Notes: a model not told the origin generated them from the sequence alone. DNA of 64,000 nucleotides from Clostridia bacterium (GCA_017481205.1 JAFUPN010000041.1:62001-126000); one strand, 5' to 3'. Positions 27,417 through 37,814 are shown, counted from the stretch's first letter. A program made the numbers and translations.

Positions 27417-30400
27417 CTGAACGCCTCCTTTAATCTGAGTGCTCTGAATTCGAGAATATTTGTATTTACATTTACGCTGTTGCCCTGTCCTATCAGCTTG
27501 ATGTATCTGGCATTTAAGGAGGTATCAAACTTAAATATCTGATATTCCTCGGGAGCCGTCTCGGAAATATAGCTGTTTATAAATGTCCAGTTTTCTCCGT
27601 CAACCGAGCTGTACAGGTCTATATTGTACTTACGCACACCGCTCTGCCAGAAGCCTGCTGCAATGCCGTCAACGGTTTTTACCGAGCCTAAGTCAAATAC
27701 AGCCTGCTCGCCTGTATTGAGGGTTGTCCAGCGGGTAGAAAAATCATTGTCAAGCATATTCTTGCCTATATTTGCAACCTCGGGCTCTGAGGATACGCTG
27801 AAATCGGTAATCTCAACCTCGTCGTACACAAGCTCTTTTACACCGAGGACTGTGCTGTAGGGTACAATATATATTTTGTAATTGGTTCTGTCGGCATTGT
27901 ATACTCTGATAATGTTTGATTTTGTGAGAGTATCTGATTTTTCAAGCTCCGCATGCATTGCAGGGTCAGCCGCCTCCACTATAAACTCGGGAAGCGAGGA
28001 GGTATCGAGAACAGGGATATATGACAGATTCTCAAACTTTTCGCCGTTCATAATAACATTGTAGCTATAGTCTGCCGTATCAGCGTTCTCGGCTGTTGCT
28101 TCCGGCGCTGTCCACTGAGCAATGGGAGTTGTATCCACCACACCCGGCAACTCTGACATGCGCACGGTAAGGTCTACCTTGCCACTGCTAACTATGCGGA
28201 TTGCCACCTTGCATATGCCGCTGTTGGGGTTCTGTCCTTTGCCCTCGGGAGAGGTTGGCAGTGGTACTGCATCCATTATCTCAAGCTTGAAGTCCTTTGC
28301 ACTTGTCTCAAAATTGACTGCAAGGGATTTTCCGTTTGCTGAGAGTATTGCAGTATGGTCGTCTATAATCTCGGCATTTGCCTGAGTATGCATAAACCAG
28401 TATATTTCCGAATTGTTTTTGCTTAACTCAATCTCATCACGGACTGTTACTGTGCTGAAATTGTCATCAATATAAAATCCGCGTTTGTAATCAGACACAT
28501 CTGCATACACATCGCTCATATCATATACGGCATAGGCTCCGCCGCTTCCCTCTTCACTAGCAATTATGGGAGCATAGGCTTTTCCTTGCTGATTGAGTGG
28601 CTGTCCGTTGTTTATGCTTACGGTATTGTGACCCTCGGTTCTCATTCTGTATTTTTCACTGCCTGAGAGCGAGGAGTTATAATCCTCGGCGGGAAGTGAA
28701 TATGCCCAGCGCTGACCGTTCATATCCAATACAAAATCGCCTACATCATAATGAGAATGATAAAATTCTACAGGGCCTCCGTGAGCGGCAAACACCAGAC
28801 CATCATAGTCAGTATAATCCTTGTGCACTGCAAAGAGCTCCAAGCCCTTTGCCACAGTCATTTTAGGCATTGCCTCTATCTGCTCTGGCATTACATCAGG
28901 GTCATAAAAGAGAGCATCATATGTATGGGCGCTCTGTGCCTTCATACGGGAATCGTATGCCTTTGTGAGAGTTCCGCGCCTTGCGGCAAGAAGCTCAGGA
29001 TGATTGAAGTATTTGCCCATAAATGCCATAGGGAAGTTGGCATAGGCTTCTTCCGGTCCTGCATCGTGATAGTTATATGTAGAGAACATACTGCGGAGTG
29101 CCATATTGGTGATACCGGTTACCTCTGTACCAGGGAAGCGGGACAGATTGAAGTCTGTGCCGTATATTGTCTGCAGTGCAGGGAAAATCTGAGCCATAGC
29201 GTGAGCTACGATTGTCCAGTAGTTGGTACTCTCTACCCATGCGCCGTCGGGATAGAGATTCTTGAAGGTGTACTCCATACTTCTGATGCAGTGCGCCAGC
29301 AGGTCAGAGCAAATCTCGGGATAGGTGTCCATAAAGGCGATGGACATAAGTATGCTTCCGCTGTTTGTCCATGCATTGTAGTTGCTTATCCATTTGTTAT
29401 AGTAGCCCACTACATTGATATTGCCGTCGTTTCCTCCTCTTACGGGCGAACGTCCGTAGAAACCGTCATGTATGACCGTAAGATGGAGTCTCTTGGCATT
29501 CATCTCAATATTTTCTCTCTGCTCCGGGGTGAATGCATCGTAACACCAGTCATAGCCTATTGCCACACCTGTGCCGTAGGAGCCTGTGTCTATGGGATGA
29601 CCAGCATTCATATCCGGGAAGTCGTTCAGCGCATTGAGATTTGCCCAGGCACAGTCTGCATATTTCTTGTCCCCTGTTATCTGATATGCAAGACCCACCG
29701 CAAACATCCTGTCTCTCAGGCGGTTTGCGGTAACGAGAGTTCTCAGAGCATCGTCGTATTTGTAGAAGATGGGCTCCTGATTGCAGTAGCCGTCTGCCTG
29801 GCTGATAATGCTGTCTACAACCAGCTTCATATATTCATCTGTCTTGTACTGCTCTCTTATTCTTGCAAAGTCATCGGCATCTGCCATAACTCTGGGATGA
29901 ACCTCACCATTATTTGTAGCTTTATTGAAGCCTTCAAGGAGATATTCCTTGTCCGGGCGGTCAAAAAGCATATAGTCATATATATACTGCAGTGTACTTA
30001 ATCTGTTGATATAGCCTGTGTGAATTTCTCTTTTATGATAGGGTATCTCCTTGGACGCGTCAAAATATATTGGCTTTAAGGATGTGATGATAAATCCGTT
30101 TGTATCGTCAAAGGTATGACAGCCAAGGAGCTTTTCGGCGGTTTCTCTTACAGGCACAAGTCCGTCTTTATGAGCACCGGCAAAGGTTATGCTCTTGCCG
30201 TCAAGGCTTGCACTGCTGCCGTCGAATACAACATTCTTGCCGTAAGCACGGTTAAAGTCCTCTGCTGAAACATATATCTCGCCGTTTTCATAAACAGGCT
30301 TTGCGGTCATAAGGGATTTTGCACCCTGTGACCAGATATTCTCTCCGTAATAGTGGAAGCAGATTTTGTCTGCAAGGTAGTCCTCTATAGGCTCGTCGGA

Positions 30401-31726
30401 GGAGAACATGGATGTATATATTTCTTCGCCGTTGTATGGCTTATCAAGACCTGTGAATTCCATATTTCTGCACTGCATTTCACCTGTAAAATCGCCGCTT
30501 CTTACCTGAACTCTGGTAAAGCTTAAGTTTTCCATCTCTTCTTTAATCTTTACATTTTCCAGAACCTTTTCTCCGTCTACAAACAGGGTGAGCACATGGT
30601 CCTCCAGGTTGGCATACATGGTGATATTAAACCACTTTCCCTTGGCTGCAACTCCGTATATAACCTTTCCGTTAAACAGAGTTATGCTTCCGTCCTCATT
30701 GACTCTTACGGGATACAGGTCTATATTTGAGCCGGTGGTAATGCTGTCTCTCATAAAGAATATGTTTGCACTGCCGTCACCCTCGAAATCGCACATAAAA
30801 TCACCGGAGAGCTTGAAGTTCTTATATACCTTACTGCTTCTGTAGGTGGTAAAAATCTTTGCCGTTATATTCATGTAGCAATCAGAGGAATTGTTCTTTT
30901 TGAAAATGATTCTGTCGCCCTTATCGGCATTCTGATAGTCAAACTTTTCGCAGATTATTTCATTGCCCTGGTCTACAAAGGTGGTATTGGGATATCCCAC
31001 ATAACGATGGGTTATATAATTGCTCTTGAAAAAGCTGAAATCTCCCAAATCGTCTGTTATATCCACAAATTCAATACCATCGGCAGAATAGGTACCGCCT
31101 GGCAGATTTTTCATAAGCTCCTCCCCCTCGTATACAATGAGGTTGTCAAGATACATACTCTCTGTCATTTTTTCGTCACGGGTGACAGTGAAAGAGTCAA
31201 ACACCGCAGTTGAGGGCAAATCCCAGTCCGAAAGGACGGGCTTGCCGTTTACATACAAGGTATAGTCATTGCTCTTTTTGTTAAGTGCAACGGATATACG
31301 GGTAAAGGTATTGGAGTTTATTCCTGTAATGCGCTTTCCTATGCTTGTGGTAATGACATTATCCTTTATCAGCAGCAATGCACTTTCACTGTTGCCGGCA
31401 CTGATGGTTATTTTTGCATCAATGCGGCTGTCTGCAGATATATCAAGGCTGATGATATATTTTTTTGCACTTGTGTCAAAGAGCGCCTTCACCGAGGTTG
31501 ACTGCCCGGGAAGAATCTGCATTGCCTTGTCCTGATTGCCCATATCAATGGTTCTGGTTTTGGCACCTGTTACCGTTATTTTGTCCGATGTGCTGTTGGT
31601 AGGAACACCATCAAAGGGCTCGGACATGATTATATTTGTTTCCTTTGCAAATGCCATAGCGGGCAGCATTGTAACCATAAGTGCCGCACACAGGGCAAGA
31701 GCTGTTATTCTTTTAATGCTTTTCAT
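27413..31726 (-). CDS. exported heparinase II/III-like polysaccharide lyase with LamG and F5/8C domains (cassette 2)
   Basis: 1437 residues: signal peptide (cleavage near AFAKE), LamG-like domains about 30-205 and 215-440, copper-amine-oxidase-N-like stalk about 470-545 (GLVPVRETAEKLLG), then the lyase from HPRVMADADDF (about 609). Key motifs: GYDWCYDAFTPEQ, NYNAW (about 780), STNYW (about 834), YHSHYDVGDFVLD (about 990) and EGHNTVSINN (about 1030). These are the expected Asn, Tyr and His positions of heparinase II/III-type enzymes. A discoidin domain ends it (about 1295-1437, RWTTLNTGEQAVFDLG). Domain-for-domain paralogue of 5160-9434. Differences around the active-site strands (HSHYD against HMHWD) suggest a related but not identical substrate. 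Confidence 0.85.
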   Translation of the reverse strand: MKSIKRITALALCAALMVTMLPAMAFAKETNIIMSEPFDGVPTNSTSDKITVTGAKTRTIDMGNQDKAMQILPGQSTSVKALFDTSAKKYIISLDISADSRIDAKITISAGNSESALLLIKDNVITTSIGKRITGINSNTFTRISVALNKKSNDYTLYVNGKPVLSDWDLPSTAVFDSFTVTRDEKMTESMYLDNLIVYEGEELMKNLPGGTYSADGIEFVDITDDLGDFSFFKSNYITHRYVGYPNTTFVDQGNEIICEKFDYQNADKGDRIIFKKNNSSDCYMNITAKIFTTYRSSKVYKNFKLSGDFMCDFEGDGSANIFFMRDSITTGSNIDLYPVRVNEDGSITLFNGKVIYGVAAKGKWFNITMYANLEDHVLTLFVDGEKVLENVKIKEEMENLSFTRVQVRSGDFTGEMQCRNMEFTGLDKPYNGEEIYTSMFSSDEPIEDYLADKICFHYYGENIWSQGAKSLMTAKPVYENGEIYVSAEDFNRAYGKNVVFDGSSASLDGKSITFAGAHKDGLVPVRETAEKLLGCHTFDDTNGFIITSLKPIYFDASKEIPYHKREIHTGYINRLSTLQYIYDYMLFDRPDKEYLLEGFNKATNNGEVHPRVMADADDFARIREQYKTDEYMKLVVDSIISQADGYCNQEPIFYKYDDALRTLVTANRLRDRMFAVGLAYQITGDKKYADCAWANLNALNDFPDMNAGHPIDTGSYGTGVAIGYDWCYDAFTPEQRENIEMNAKRLHLTVIHDGFYGRSPVRGGNDGNINVVGYYNKWISNYNAWTNSGSILMSIAFMDTYPEICSDLLAHCIRSMEYTFKNLYPDGAWVESTNYWTIVAHAMAQIFPALQTIYGTDFNLSRFPGTEVTGITNMALRSMFSTYNYHDAGPEEAYANFPMAFMGKYFNHPELLAARRGTLTKAYDSRMKAQSAHTYDALFYDPDVMPEQIEAMPKMTVAKGLELFAVHKDYTDYDGLVFAAHGGPVEFYHSHYDVGDFVLDMNGQRWAYSLPAEDYNSSLSGSEKYRMRTEGHNTVSINNGQPLNQQGKAYAPIIASEEGSGGAYAVYDMSDVYADVSDYKRGFYIDDNFSTVTVRDEIELSKNNSEIYWFMHTQANAEIIDDHTAILSANGKSLAVNFETSAKDFKLEIMDAVPLPTSPEGKGQNPNSGICKVAIRIVSSGKVDLTVRMSELPGVVDTTPIAQWTAPEATAENADTADYSYNVIMNGEKFENLSYIPVLDTSSLPEFIVEAADPAMHAELEKSDTLTKSNIIRVYNADRTNYKIYIVPYSTVLGVKELVYDEVEITDFSVSSEPEVANIGKNMLDNDFSTRWTTLNTGEQAVFDLGSVKTVDGIAAGFWQSGVRKYNIDLYSSVDGENWTFINSYISETAPEEYQIFKFDTSLNARYIKLIGQGNSVNVNTNILEFRALRLKEAFR

Positions 31727-31745
31727 TTAAAAATCCGTCCTTTCT

Positions 31746-34331
31746 TCAGCGTTCGTACACATAAACGGCATTCGGCGACTGGTAGGACATATATGCCACT
31801 ACGTAATAGTTGCCCTCACCATAGGTCTTGTAATCCTTAAGCTCGCTTAAGGTAATGGGTCTTACTTCGTTTTTCTTTTCATTTATAAGCACCATATTGG
31901 TTGTAGACAGCTTGAGATTTATCAGCTTATCAAAGCTGTAGGAGAAGCCTCCGTTTCCGTCGGAGGTTTTGCTCAGGTATCCGTAGGTAGTGCCCTTTGA
32001 GTAGAGTGCCCCGTAATAATAGCTTATGTTGGTGGGGTTTTCAAACCGGATATCGCTTCCTGCTTTTGTATTAGGCACAGGCACATCACCCGACCCGTCA
32101 AATACCAAGGCTATGCTTGAAATTATATTCTGACTGCCGGCAGAAAGCTCTATTATATCGCCGCCGCTTAAGGTCTTGCCCAGGAGTGCGGCGTCCTCAT
32201 TCCTGAGATAATATGTGGTATATGCTCTGTTGCCGTACACATGGAGCACATAGCCCTCATCGCCGTCGGGAAGCAGCCCCCGCAGGGCAGATTCCACTAT
32301 ATAATTCTGCCTTGCAAAAATCTCTTCTCCCTTGAGGACAATTGCACCGGCTGTGCCCTGGTCGCTCAGGTCATACACATCAAAGGTATAGTTTCTGTTG
32401 CTTGACAGAGATTCACTTCCTGCCACTGTAAATGCAGCAGCCTCGGCAGATTTGATTTCGCTGTCATCAGGCACGCTGAAAATAACTGTTCCGTCTACAT
32501 TAAAGTAGGGTGCACAGGACTTGCCACCGCTTCTGTAGTTAAAGGAAGTAACTGCGGCACCCGCACTGTCTGTGAAAGTAAATCTGCGCAGAGTATCCTT
32601 ATCGGTCACAGTCTCTGCTTCAAAGTCAAAGTCCGTTTCTGCCAGGTCTATATTTACTATATACTCGCCCTCTGCATCGGTCTTATAGCGGATAAGCTGG
32701 GGCGTCACCTTGCCGTTTACACTGATGGGTGTGAGAATATCATCATCCTCTGCAGGAGTCTTATCACCGTCAAAGTACACTCTGTCGGCCGAGTATATTT
32801 TTATCTCACCTGAGGCGGTATAAAGCTTTATCATTACCTCGCTGTCCATACCGTCATTTATGATTGCATCTATAAGATACCCATACTGCATAACATCGGC
32901 AGAGGCATTGGCAACAACTATATCATTGGCACGGCCTATGATAAACACGCCGCTTGAACCGGGAATAAGCTTTGACGGATAGTTTGCATTGGCATAGCCG
33001 GACAGCTCATATACATTGCCGTCTATAACCACATCTTCATCAGAAACATCGGTGATGGTTCCTGTAACCATGGTACCGCATTTGCGGAGTATGGCAAAGG
33101 CATTGTCATCTGACATAGCAAGGGTGAGCAGGTCTCCGCTCTTTATATCTGCCAGCTCAAGCTCATCGCCGTCGGCTGAATATATAAGAGCCGCTGTATC
33201 ATAGGGCTCGGCATCAAAGAGATACACAGAGCCGTTGTGGTCGGATACGGAATTGTTTCTGGTATCCACATAATCTACATACAGATATTGATAGTCATAT
33301 ACAAATACATATTCATAGGCGCTGTCCCCGTCGTTGTTCAAAAGGCGGAAGCTTGCGCTGTCTCCGGAGAGTGAGTCAAGGTCAAAGCCGGACACAACAC
33401 GTCCGTTGTACACAACAACCGCTCCGCTGATATTCTCGGTTTCTGCTCTGCCGTTTTCCTTGTAATATCTCAGGGAGGTTTTTGTCATTGCTTCTACATC
33501 ATCGCCCTCAATGATAATTTCCTCATTATCAACCGGAATGATTATCTCGGCGCTACCCATATCGTCATAATATACACACACATTCATACCCAGCATATCG
33601 GGAGTGGTGGTATCGCATTTGTAGGAAACACCCTCTACCTCAAGGGTACCCTTATCCATAATTGCAGTGCCCGTGCGGTAGGAATTATATCTTGTACCGG
33701 TAACGATTCCCTCAGCACTGCGGAGTCCGTGGACAGACTCCATATAGTCTGTATCTGTTCTTTCATATCTCACGGTATCGTTTACAATGCCGGTGCTTCT
33801 CACAGTGGAGGTAAGCAGGTTGTACAAAAGCTCCTTTACCATCCCCTGAGTCATACCGCCCTCTTCTGCTTCAATATTCTTAAGCAGCTTTATGTTCATG
33901 GCAGCCTTTATGTAGCCGGCGGGATAGCCACCGTAATACTCGCCGATATTGCCGTAGCCTATGGCGCTTACTATCATCTTTACCGCTTGCTCATACTGTA
34001 TGGGAGCTGTTGGCTCAAAGCTATGGGCAGGGCTGATGATGCCCGCCTTGTAAGCAAAGGTTATTTCTGCCGCATAGGGTGTAGCTTCGTCCACATCGTC
34101 AAAAACCTGTTCAAAGCCTGCCCCTTCTCCAAGGCAGAAGCTGCGCACCAGCGCGCCGGTAAACTCTGCTCTTGTGACAGCCTCGTCGGAGAAAAAGTCC
34201 TCACTCAGCAGATAGTCTGCAACCGCAGCTGCCTCAGCACTGCCGGAAAATCCCTCGGCAGAAGCAAAGGGAATGCACTGCAGCAAAAGCAGAAGTATTA
34301 AAAATACTGATATTATTCTGAATTTTCTCAT
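31746..34331 (-). CDS. exported protein with N-terminal SLH domains (cassette 2)
   Basis: 861 residues from the internal ATG at 34331, chosen because GGAGATAAAT precedes it and it starts the signal peptide (MRKFRIISVFLILLLLLQ). The upstream ATG at 34343 would add four residues and lacks such an RBS. SLH-like sequence covers about 40-150 (AVTRAEFTGALVRSF; SFEPTAPIQYEQAVKMIVSA). A long beta-rich region of unknown family follows, paralogous throughout to the 894-residue protein of cassette 1 (SLRYYKENG; SGDLLTLAMSDD; YGYLIDAI). Likely wall-anchored by its N terminus. It lies 12 bases after the upstream SLH gene and 19 before the lyase gene. Confidence 0.8.
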   Translation of the reverse strand: MRKFRIISVFLILLLLLQCIPFASAEGFSGSAEAAAVADYLLSEDFFSDEAVTRAEFTGALVRSFCLGEGAGFEQVFDDVDEATPYAAEITFAYKAGIISPAHSFEPTAPIQYEQAVKMIVSAIGYGNIGEYYGGYPAGYIKAAMNIKLLKNIEAEEGGMTQGMVKELLYNLLTSTVRSTGIVNDTVRYERTDTDYMESVHGLRSAEGIVTGTRYNSYRTGTAIMDKGTLEVEGVSYKCDTTTPDMLGMNVCVYYDDMGSAEIIIPVDNEEIIIEGDDVEAMTKTSLRYYKENGRAETENISGAVVVYNGRVVSGFDLDSLSGDSASFRLLNNDGDSAYEYVFVYDYQYLYVDYVDTRNNSVSDHNGSVYLFDAEPYDTAALIYSADGDELELADIKSGDLLTLAMSDDNAFAILRKCGTMVTGTITDVSDEDVVIDGNVYELSGYANANYPSKLIPGSSGVFIIGRANDIVVANASADVMQYGYLIDAIINDGMDSEVMIKLYTASGEIKIYSADRVYFDGDKTPAEDDDILTPISVNGKVTPQLIRYKTDAEGEYIVNIDLAETDFDFEAETVTDKDTLRRFTFTDSAGAAVTSFNYRSGGKSCAPYFNVDGTVIFSVPDDSEIKSAEAAAFTVAGSESLSSNRNYTFDVYDLSDQGTAGAIVLKGEEIFARQNYIVESALRGLLPDGDEGYVLHVYGNRAYTTYYLRNEDAALLGKTLSGGDIIELSAGSQNIISSIALVFDGSGDVPVPNTKAGSDIRFENPTNISYYYGALYSKGTTYGYLSKTSDGNGGFSYSFDKLINLKLSTTNMVLINEKKNEVRPITLSELKDYKTYGEGNYYVVAYMSYQSPNAVYVYER

Positions 34332-34355
34332 ATTTATCTCCATTTCTTCAGCTGT

Positions 34356-35987
34356 TTATTCCGCTGTAATTACACGGCACAGGATTGTTGCTGTTTCCGC
34401 TCTTGTAAGATTTGCTCCGGGGCGGATTGTGTTGTCCTCATAGCCGCCTATGATGCCTGCCGCCGCTAATTTTGCCACGGCTTCTACCGCATAATCGGCT
34501 ATATCTCCACTGTCGGCAAATTCTACCGCCTGCTCCCCGGCAAGGTCCCATGCTCTGCTGATGATAACCGCAGCGTCCTGACGGGTTATGGGAGCATTTG
34601 GCGAAAAGCTTGTGTCTGAGGTGCCCTTAACCAAATTTCGGGCATATGCACCGTACACTACGCCTGCATACCAGTCATCGGCTGTCACATCTGCAAACTG
34701 ACTTCCGCTGCCGTCAGGAATATCAAGGATATTGCCCAGCATCTTTACAAACTCGGCACGAGTAACCGTACTGTCAGGGCGGAAGCTGCCATCGGGGAAG
34801 CCGCTTATTGCTCCGCTGTTTTTAAGAGCAGTGATTTCATTCTCAGCCCAATGACCCTTGGTATCGGTAAATATACTTTCGGTCACGGGCGCTTCTACAG
34901 GTATATAGGTGGCATTGCCTCCGGAAACACCGGAAGAGCCTCTGCTGCCGGAAGAACCGCCGCCACCGCCCGAGCCGCCGGATGAGCCGCTGTCCTCTTC
35001 ATCCTCTACCGCCTCTTCAAAGAGAGCGGTTATATCTTCCATATTTTTCACTTCATCTACAGAGCTGTATACAGACATAAACACCTTGTCACGGCTGTAG
35101 TCTGTGGAGAGGTCGTTGTAATCCTTAAGAGATATACCGTTATCCACGGCATAGGCAAGGTATTTTTCCTGCAAATCCTCAAAGGAGGATGCATTTATCA
35201 TTTTTGCTGTCATACTGAGGTTGCCGTATATCTCGCCGAAATCTCCATTCACACCGTGGGATGATGTAAAGAGAGCTTCAAGAGTCTGCTTCTCGGCAGC
35301 TGTGAGAGGTGCATATTCCTTGTCATAGTCAATAGAAGAATATGCAGAGTATTGCAGGAGACCCTCCTGCGCCGATATATCCCCCTGCTCAATACGTGCA
35401 AGGGCAAGACCGTTGTAATATGCCGCTATCAGGCTCTCTGCATCATAGCCTCCCGAGGGCTTGAGGGAATATATATATTCGCTCACAGCCTTGCCGTAGG
35501 CTGTAAGTGATGCACTGTCAAAGTAGATTTTTGTAAGCTCTTTCATAGCCTTAAGCACCTCCGGCGCATTTTCTGCATTATTTATGCCGCTAAGGTCGCT
35601 TTTTGAAACAGCTCCGGGAACAAAGGCAAAATAGTTGATGCCCTCAAGGTCACTGCCATAGGTTCGCAGAGCATATTCCCCTGTTTCAAAGCCTGAGGGA
35701 ATAACCATTGTCTCTTTAAAGCTGCCGTCTCCGGAAAGCTTAACGGTTTTGTAAATTGCATTGTCAAGCTCGGGGGAGCTTTCGGTAAGACTTGCAGGAT
35801 TTACATCTGCGGCAAAAATCGAAAATGTTGCATAAGCAGACTTTCCGTCCTCTATTTCACCGAATATTTCAAGCTGTCCTGTTGTCATATCAAAGTCAAT
35901 CTGAGTTTCTGCTCCCGCTGTGAAGCCTGCTCCTATCAGGGAAGCTCCGCACAGAAGGGTTGTAATATGTTTTAGTCCTTTTCGCAT
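34356..35987 (-). CDS. exported protein with three C-terminal SLH domains (cassette 2)
   Basis: 543 residues: signal peptide (cleavage near FTAGAE), beta-rich N-terminal region, helical middle region, acidic then Gly/Ser-rich linker (about 330-355), and three SLH domains at about 365-543 (FTDTKGHWAENEITALKNSG, FRPDSTVTRAEFVKML; FADVTADDWYAGVVYGAYAR; IRPGANLTRAETATIL). Same length and layout as 12122-13753. ATG after AGAGAGGTACAACAA. It follows the binding-protein gene by 20 bases, so it probably belongs to one operon with it. Likely anchors to wall polymer and presents an N-terminal domain of unknown role. Confidence 0.85.
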   Translation of the reverse strand: MRKGLKHITTLLCGASLIGAGFTAGAETQIDFDMTTGQLEIFGEIEDGKSAYATFSIFAADVNPASLTESSPELDNAIYKTVKLSGDGSFKETMVIPSGFETGEYALRTYGSDLEGINYFAFVPGAVSKSDLSGINNAENAPEVLKAMKELTKIYFDSASLTAYGKAVSEYIYSLKPSGGYDAESLIAAYYNGLALARIEQGDISAQEGLLQYSAYSSIDYDKEYAPLTAAEKQTLEALFTSSHGVNGDFGEIYGNLSMTAKMINASSFEDLQEKYLAYAVDNGISLKDYNDLSTDYSRDKVFMSVYSSVDEVKNMEDITALFEEAVEDEEDSGSSGGSGGGGGSSGSRGSSGVSGGNATYIPVEAPVTESIFTDTKGHWAENEITALKNSGAISGFPDGSFRPDSTVTRAEFVKMLGNILDIPDGSGSQFADVTADDWYAGVVYGAYARNLVKGTSDTSFSPNAPITRQDAAVIISRAWDLAGEQAVEFADSGDIADYAVEAVAKLAAAGIIGGYEDNTIRPGANLTRAETATILCRVITAE

Positions 35988-36007
35988 TTGTTGTACCTCT
36001 CTTTATA

Positions 36008-37546
36008 TTATTTTGCCAGATATCTCTCATACGCCGACTGCATAAGCCCGATGATACGGTCTATGCCTTTGCGGTGCAGTTCATCTATCATTTGGTCATA
36101 ATTCTCCATCGGCTCTGCGCCTATAATAAATTTTACAATCATTTCGTTTGTATATGTGTTGATATCATTATTAAGATGTGCATATTCGGTAAGCTCATCA
36201 TCCTTCATATACAGATGAGGCAGTGTATAAGCTGCCACGTCTGTATCCGACCAGGTTTTCCAGGCTCTCTTCTGCTGAGGGAGCGCCGCATACTGCTCCA
36301 TGTACCGTTTGTCCTGAACAAAAGGCCCTGTGTAGCAGGAGCGAGTGTATCGTGCTAAAGCAACCGACATGGAGTAGCCATCAGGATTGTCGGTAATGAG
36401 CTTGGTATATGTGGGATAGCCGTCTATCATATTATAGCTCTCACCCTCTATACCGAAGTTGTAGAGCATATAGCCCTCTTCGGAATAGCCGTAGTCAAGA
36501 TATTTTATTGCCATGTCAATATCATTACAGCTTGTTGATATAGCGTCAAAAGCTGTTGCAGACGAAGTAACCGGTAATTGATACATACCGAATTTTGCCC
36601 TCATGCCTTTTTCCGGCACAGGAACAGGCGCACCCTCCAAAGAAAAATCTGAGCCTTCAGGTACATTTGCCATCATCTGACCTATACCCGAGCCAATGGC
36701 GCCGAATGTGGCTCCACTGCGACCGTTAATGTTGTTTGCACTGTAGGTTTTGCCATCAAGGGTAGCAAAGTTGGGATCAATAAGACCTTCGTTGTACCAG
36801 CGGTTCATAGTCACAAGATAATCCCGGAAGCTCTCGTCCAACAGTCCGTATCTTACCCTGCCGTTTTCCAGATAATAGCCTACAGTGGTATTAAAGGCAG
36901 AAGCAAAATGATTTACGGATGAATTAGAATAGGGAGTTTTCGCTCCTTTTTTGTCTCTGAAGGCAGTGAGGACCGTCTCCCAGTCGTCAATGGTATAAGG
37001 CATATCGAGCCCCAGACTCTCCAGCCAGTCTCCCCTGATTATTATACCCGAGGAAAAACCAAGACTGATATCGCTCCTCACAAAAGGAAATGAAAACAGC
37101 TCGCCGGAATCGGTTGTGGCAAGTTTTTTTATTTCCTTGTTTTGTTCAAGATAGGACGCCAGATTGGGCGCTTTATCAAGATGCCTTGATATATCGATAA
37201 TAACCCCTTCCTTGATTGCCTTTGCCGGTCCGCCGGGGTAGTTGAGCCAGTTGTACTCAATAACATCAGGCAAATCTGCCGAAGCAACCATGAGATTAAA
37301 TTTCTCATAATCCCGTCCACTGGGTGGATGTATAAATTCTATATCCACACCGATTCTTTCCTGAAGGGCTTTTGCAAGCTCGGTCTCGCCAAAATTTGAC
37401 ACCGTGGCAGAAACATGGTCTACCAGAGGCATCCACACTGTAAGAACATCTTTTTGTCGGTCCGTTTGTTTTTGCTCTCCGCCGCAGCCGCAAAACAACA
37501 TCAACGACGCGACCGCTGCGTAACAGATAACAAGTTTCAATTTCAT
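36008..37546 (-). CDS. sugar ABC transporter substrate-binding lipoprotein (YtcQ/LplA-like), orphan
   Basis: 512 residues from ATG at 37546, preceded by AAGAAAGG. An upstream TTG at 37573 is less likely because the signal peptide begins at MKLKLVICYAAVASLML. The lipobox region FCGCGG gives a lipid-attached Cys. The mature protein is an extracellular solute-binding family 1-type fold of the large YtcQ/LipO class (LTVWMPL, DLPDVIEYNW, GDWLESLGLDMPYTIDDWE, DMAIKYLDYGYSEEGYMLYN). These bind oligosaccharides such as rhamnogalacturonan fragments. No permease or ATPase gene is adjacent, so its partners lie elsewhere, or it shares the permeases at 53650-55512. First gene of the cassette 2 operon. Confidence 0.8.
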   Translation of the reverse strand: MKLKLVICYAAVASLMLFCGCGGEQKQTDRQKDVLTVWMPLVDHVSATVSNFGETELAKALQERIGVDIEFIHPPSGRDYEKFNLMVASADLPDVIEYNWLNYPGGPAKAIKEGVIIDISRHLDKAPNLASYLEQNKEIKKLATTDSGELFSFPFVRSDISLGFSSGIIIRGDWLESLGLDMPYTIDDWETVLTAFRDKKGAKTPYSNSSVNHFASAFNTTVGYYLENGRVRYGLLDESFRDYLVTMNRWYNEGLIDPNFATLDGKTYSANNINGRSGATFGAIGSGIGQMMANVPEGSDFSLEGAPVPVPEKGMRAKFGMYQLPVTSSATAFDAISTSCNDIDMAIKYLDYGYSEEGYMLYNFGIEGESYNMIDGYPTYTKLITDNPDGYSMSVALARYTRSCYTGPFVQDKRYMEQYAALPQQKRAWKTWSDTDVAAYTLPHLYMKDDELTEYAHLNNDINTYTNEMIVKFIIGAEPMENYDQMIDELHRKGIDRIIGLMQSAYERYLAK

Positions 37547-37636
37547 AACAAACTTTACCTTTCTTAAAATCAATCAAAACAAAAATAACAGGTCAGCCTG
37601 TGTACCGGCTGAATATACAGTCAGTTGTTTAGCATA

Positions 37637-37645
37637 ATTATATCA
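37637..37645 (-). promoter_or_regulatory. candidate extended -10 promoter of cassette 2
   Basis: TGATATAAT on the minus strand, about 90 bases upstream of the binding-protein start. The 17-base-upstream hexamer (GTACAA) is a poor -35, so it would depend on the TGn extension or on an activator, in line with AraC control. Confidence 0.45.
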
Positions 37646-37814
37646 CATCTGCTTCTGCATTGTACAGAGACTGTTTTTTATATTTTGTGACATTTTTTTA
37701 TATTGTAAAATATTGTCGGAAGTCAGTAACCATGCAGTGGCGGGGGCATTATCATTTTTGCAAAAAAATACCGACAGTCATACCATATTTCAATTTCCCA
37801 ATGCAAAAAAAGAC

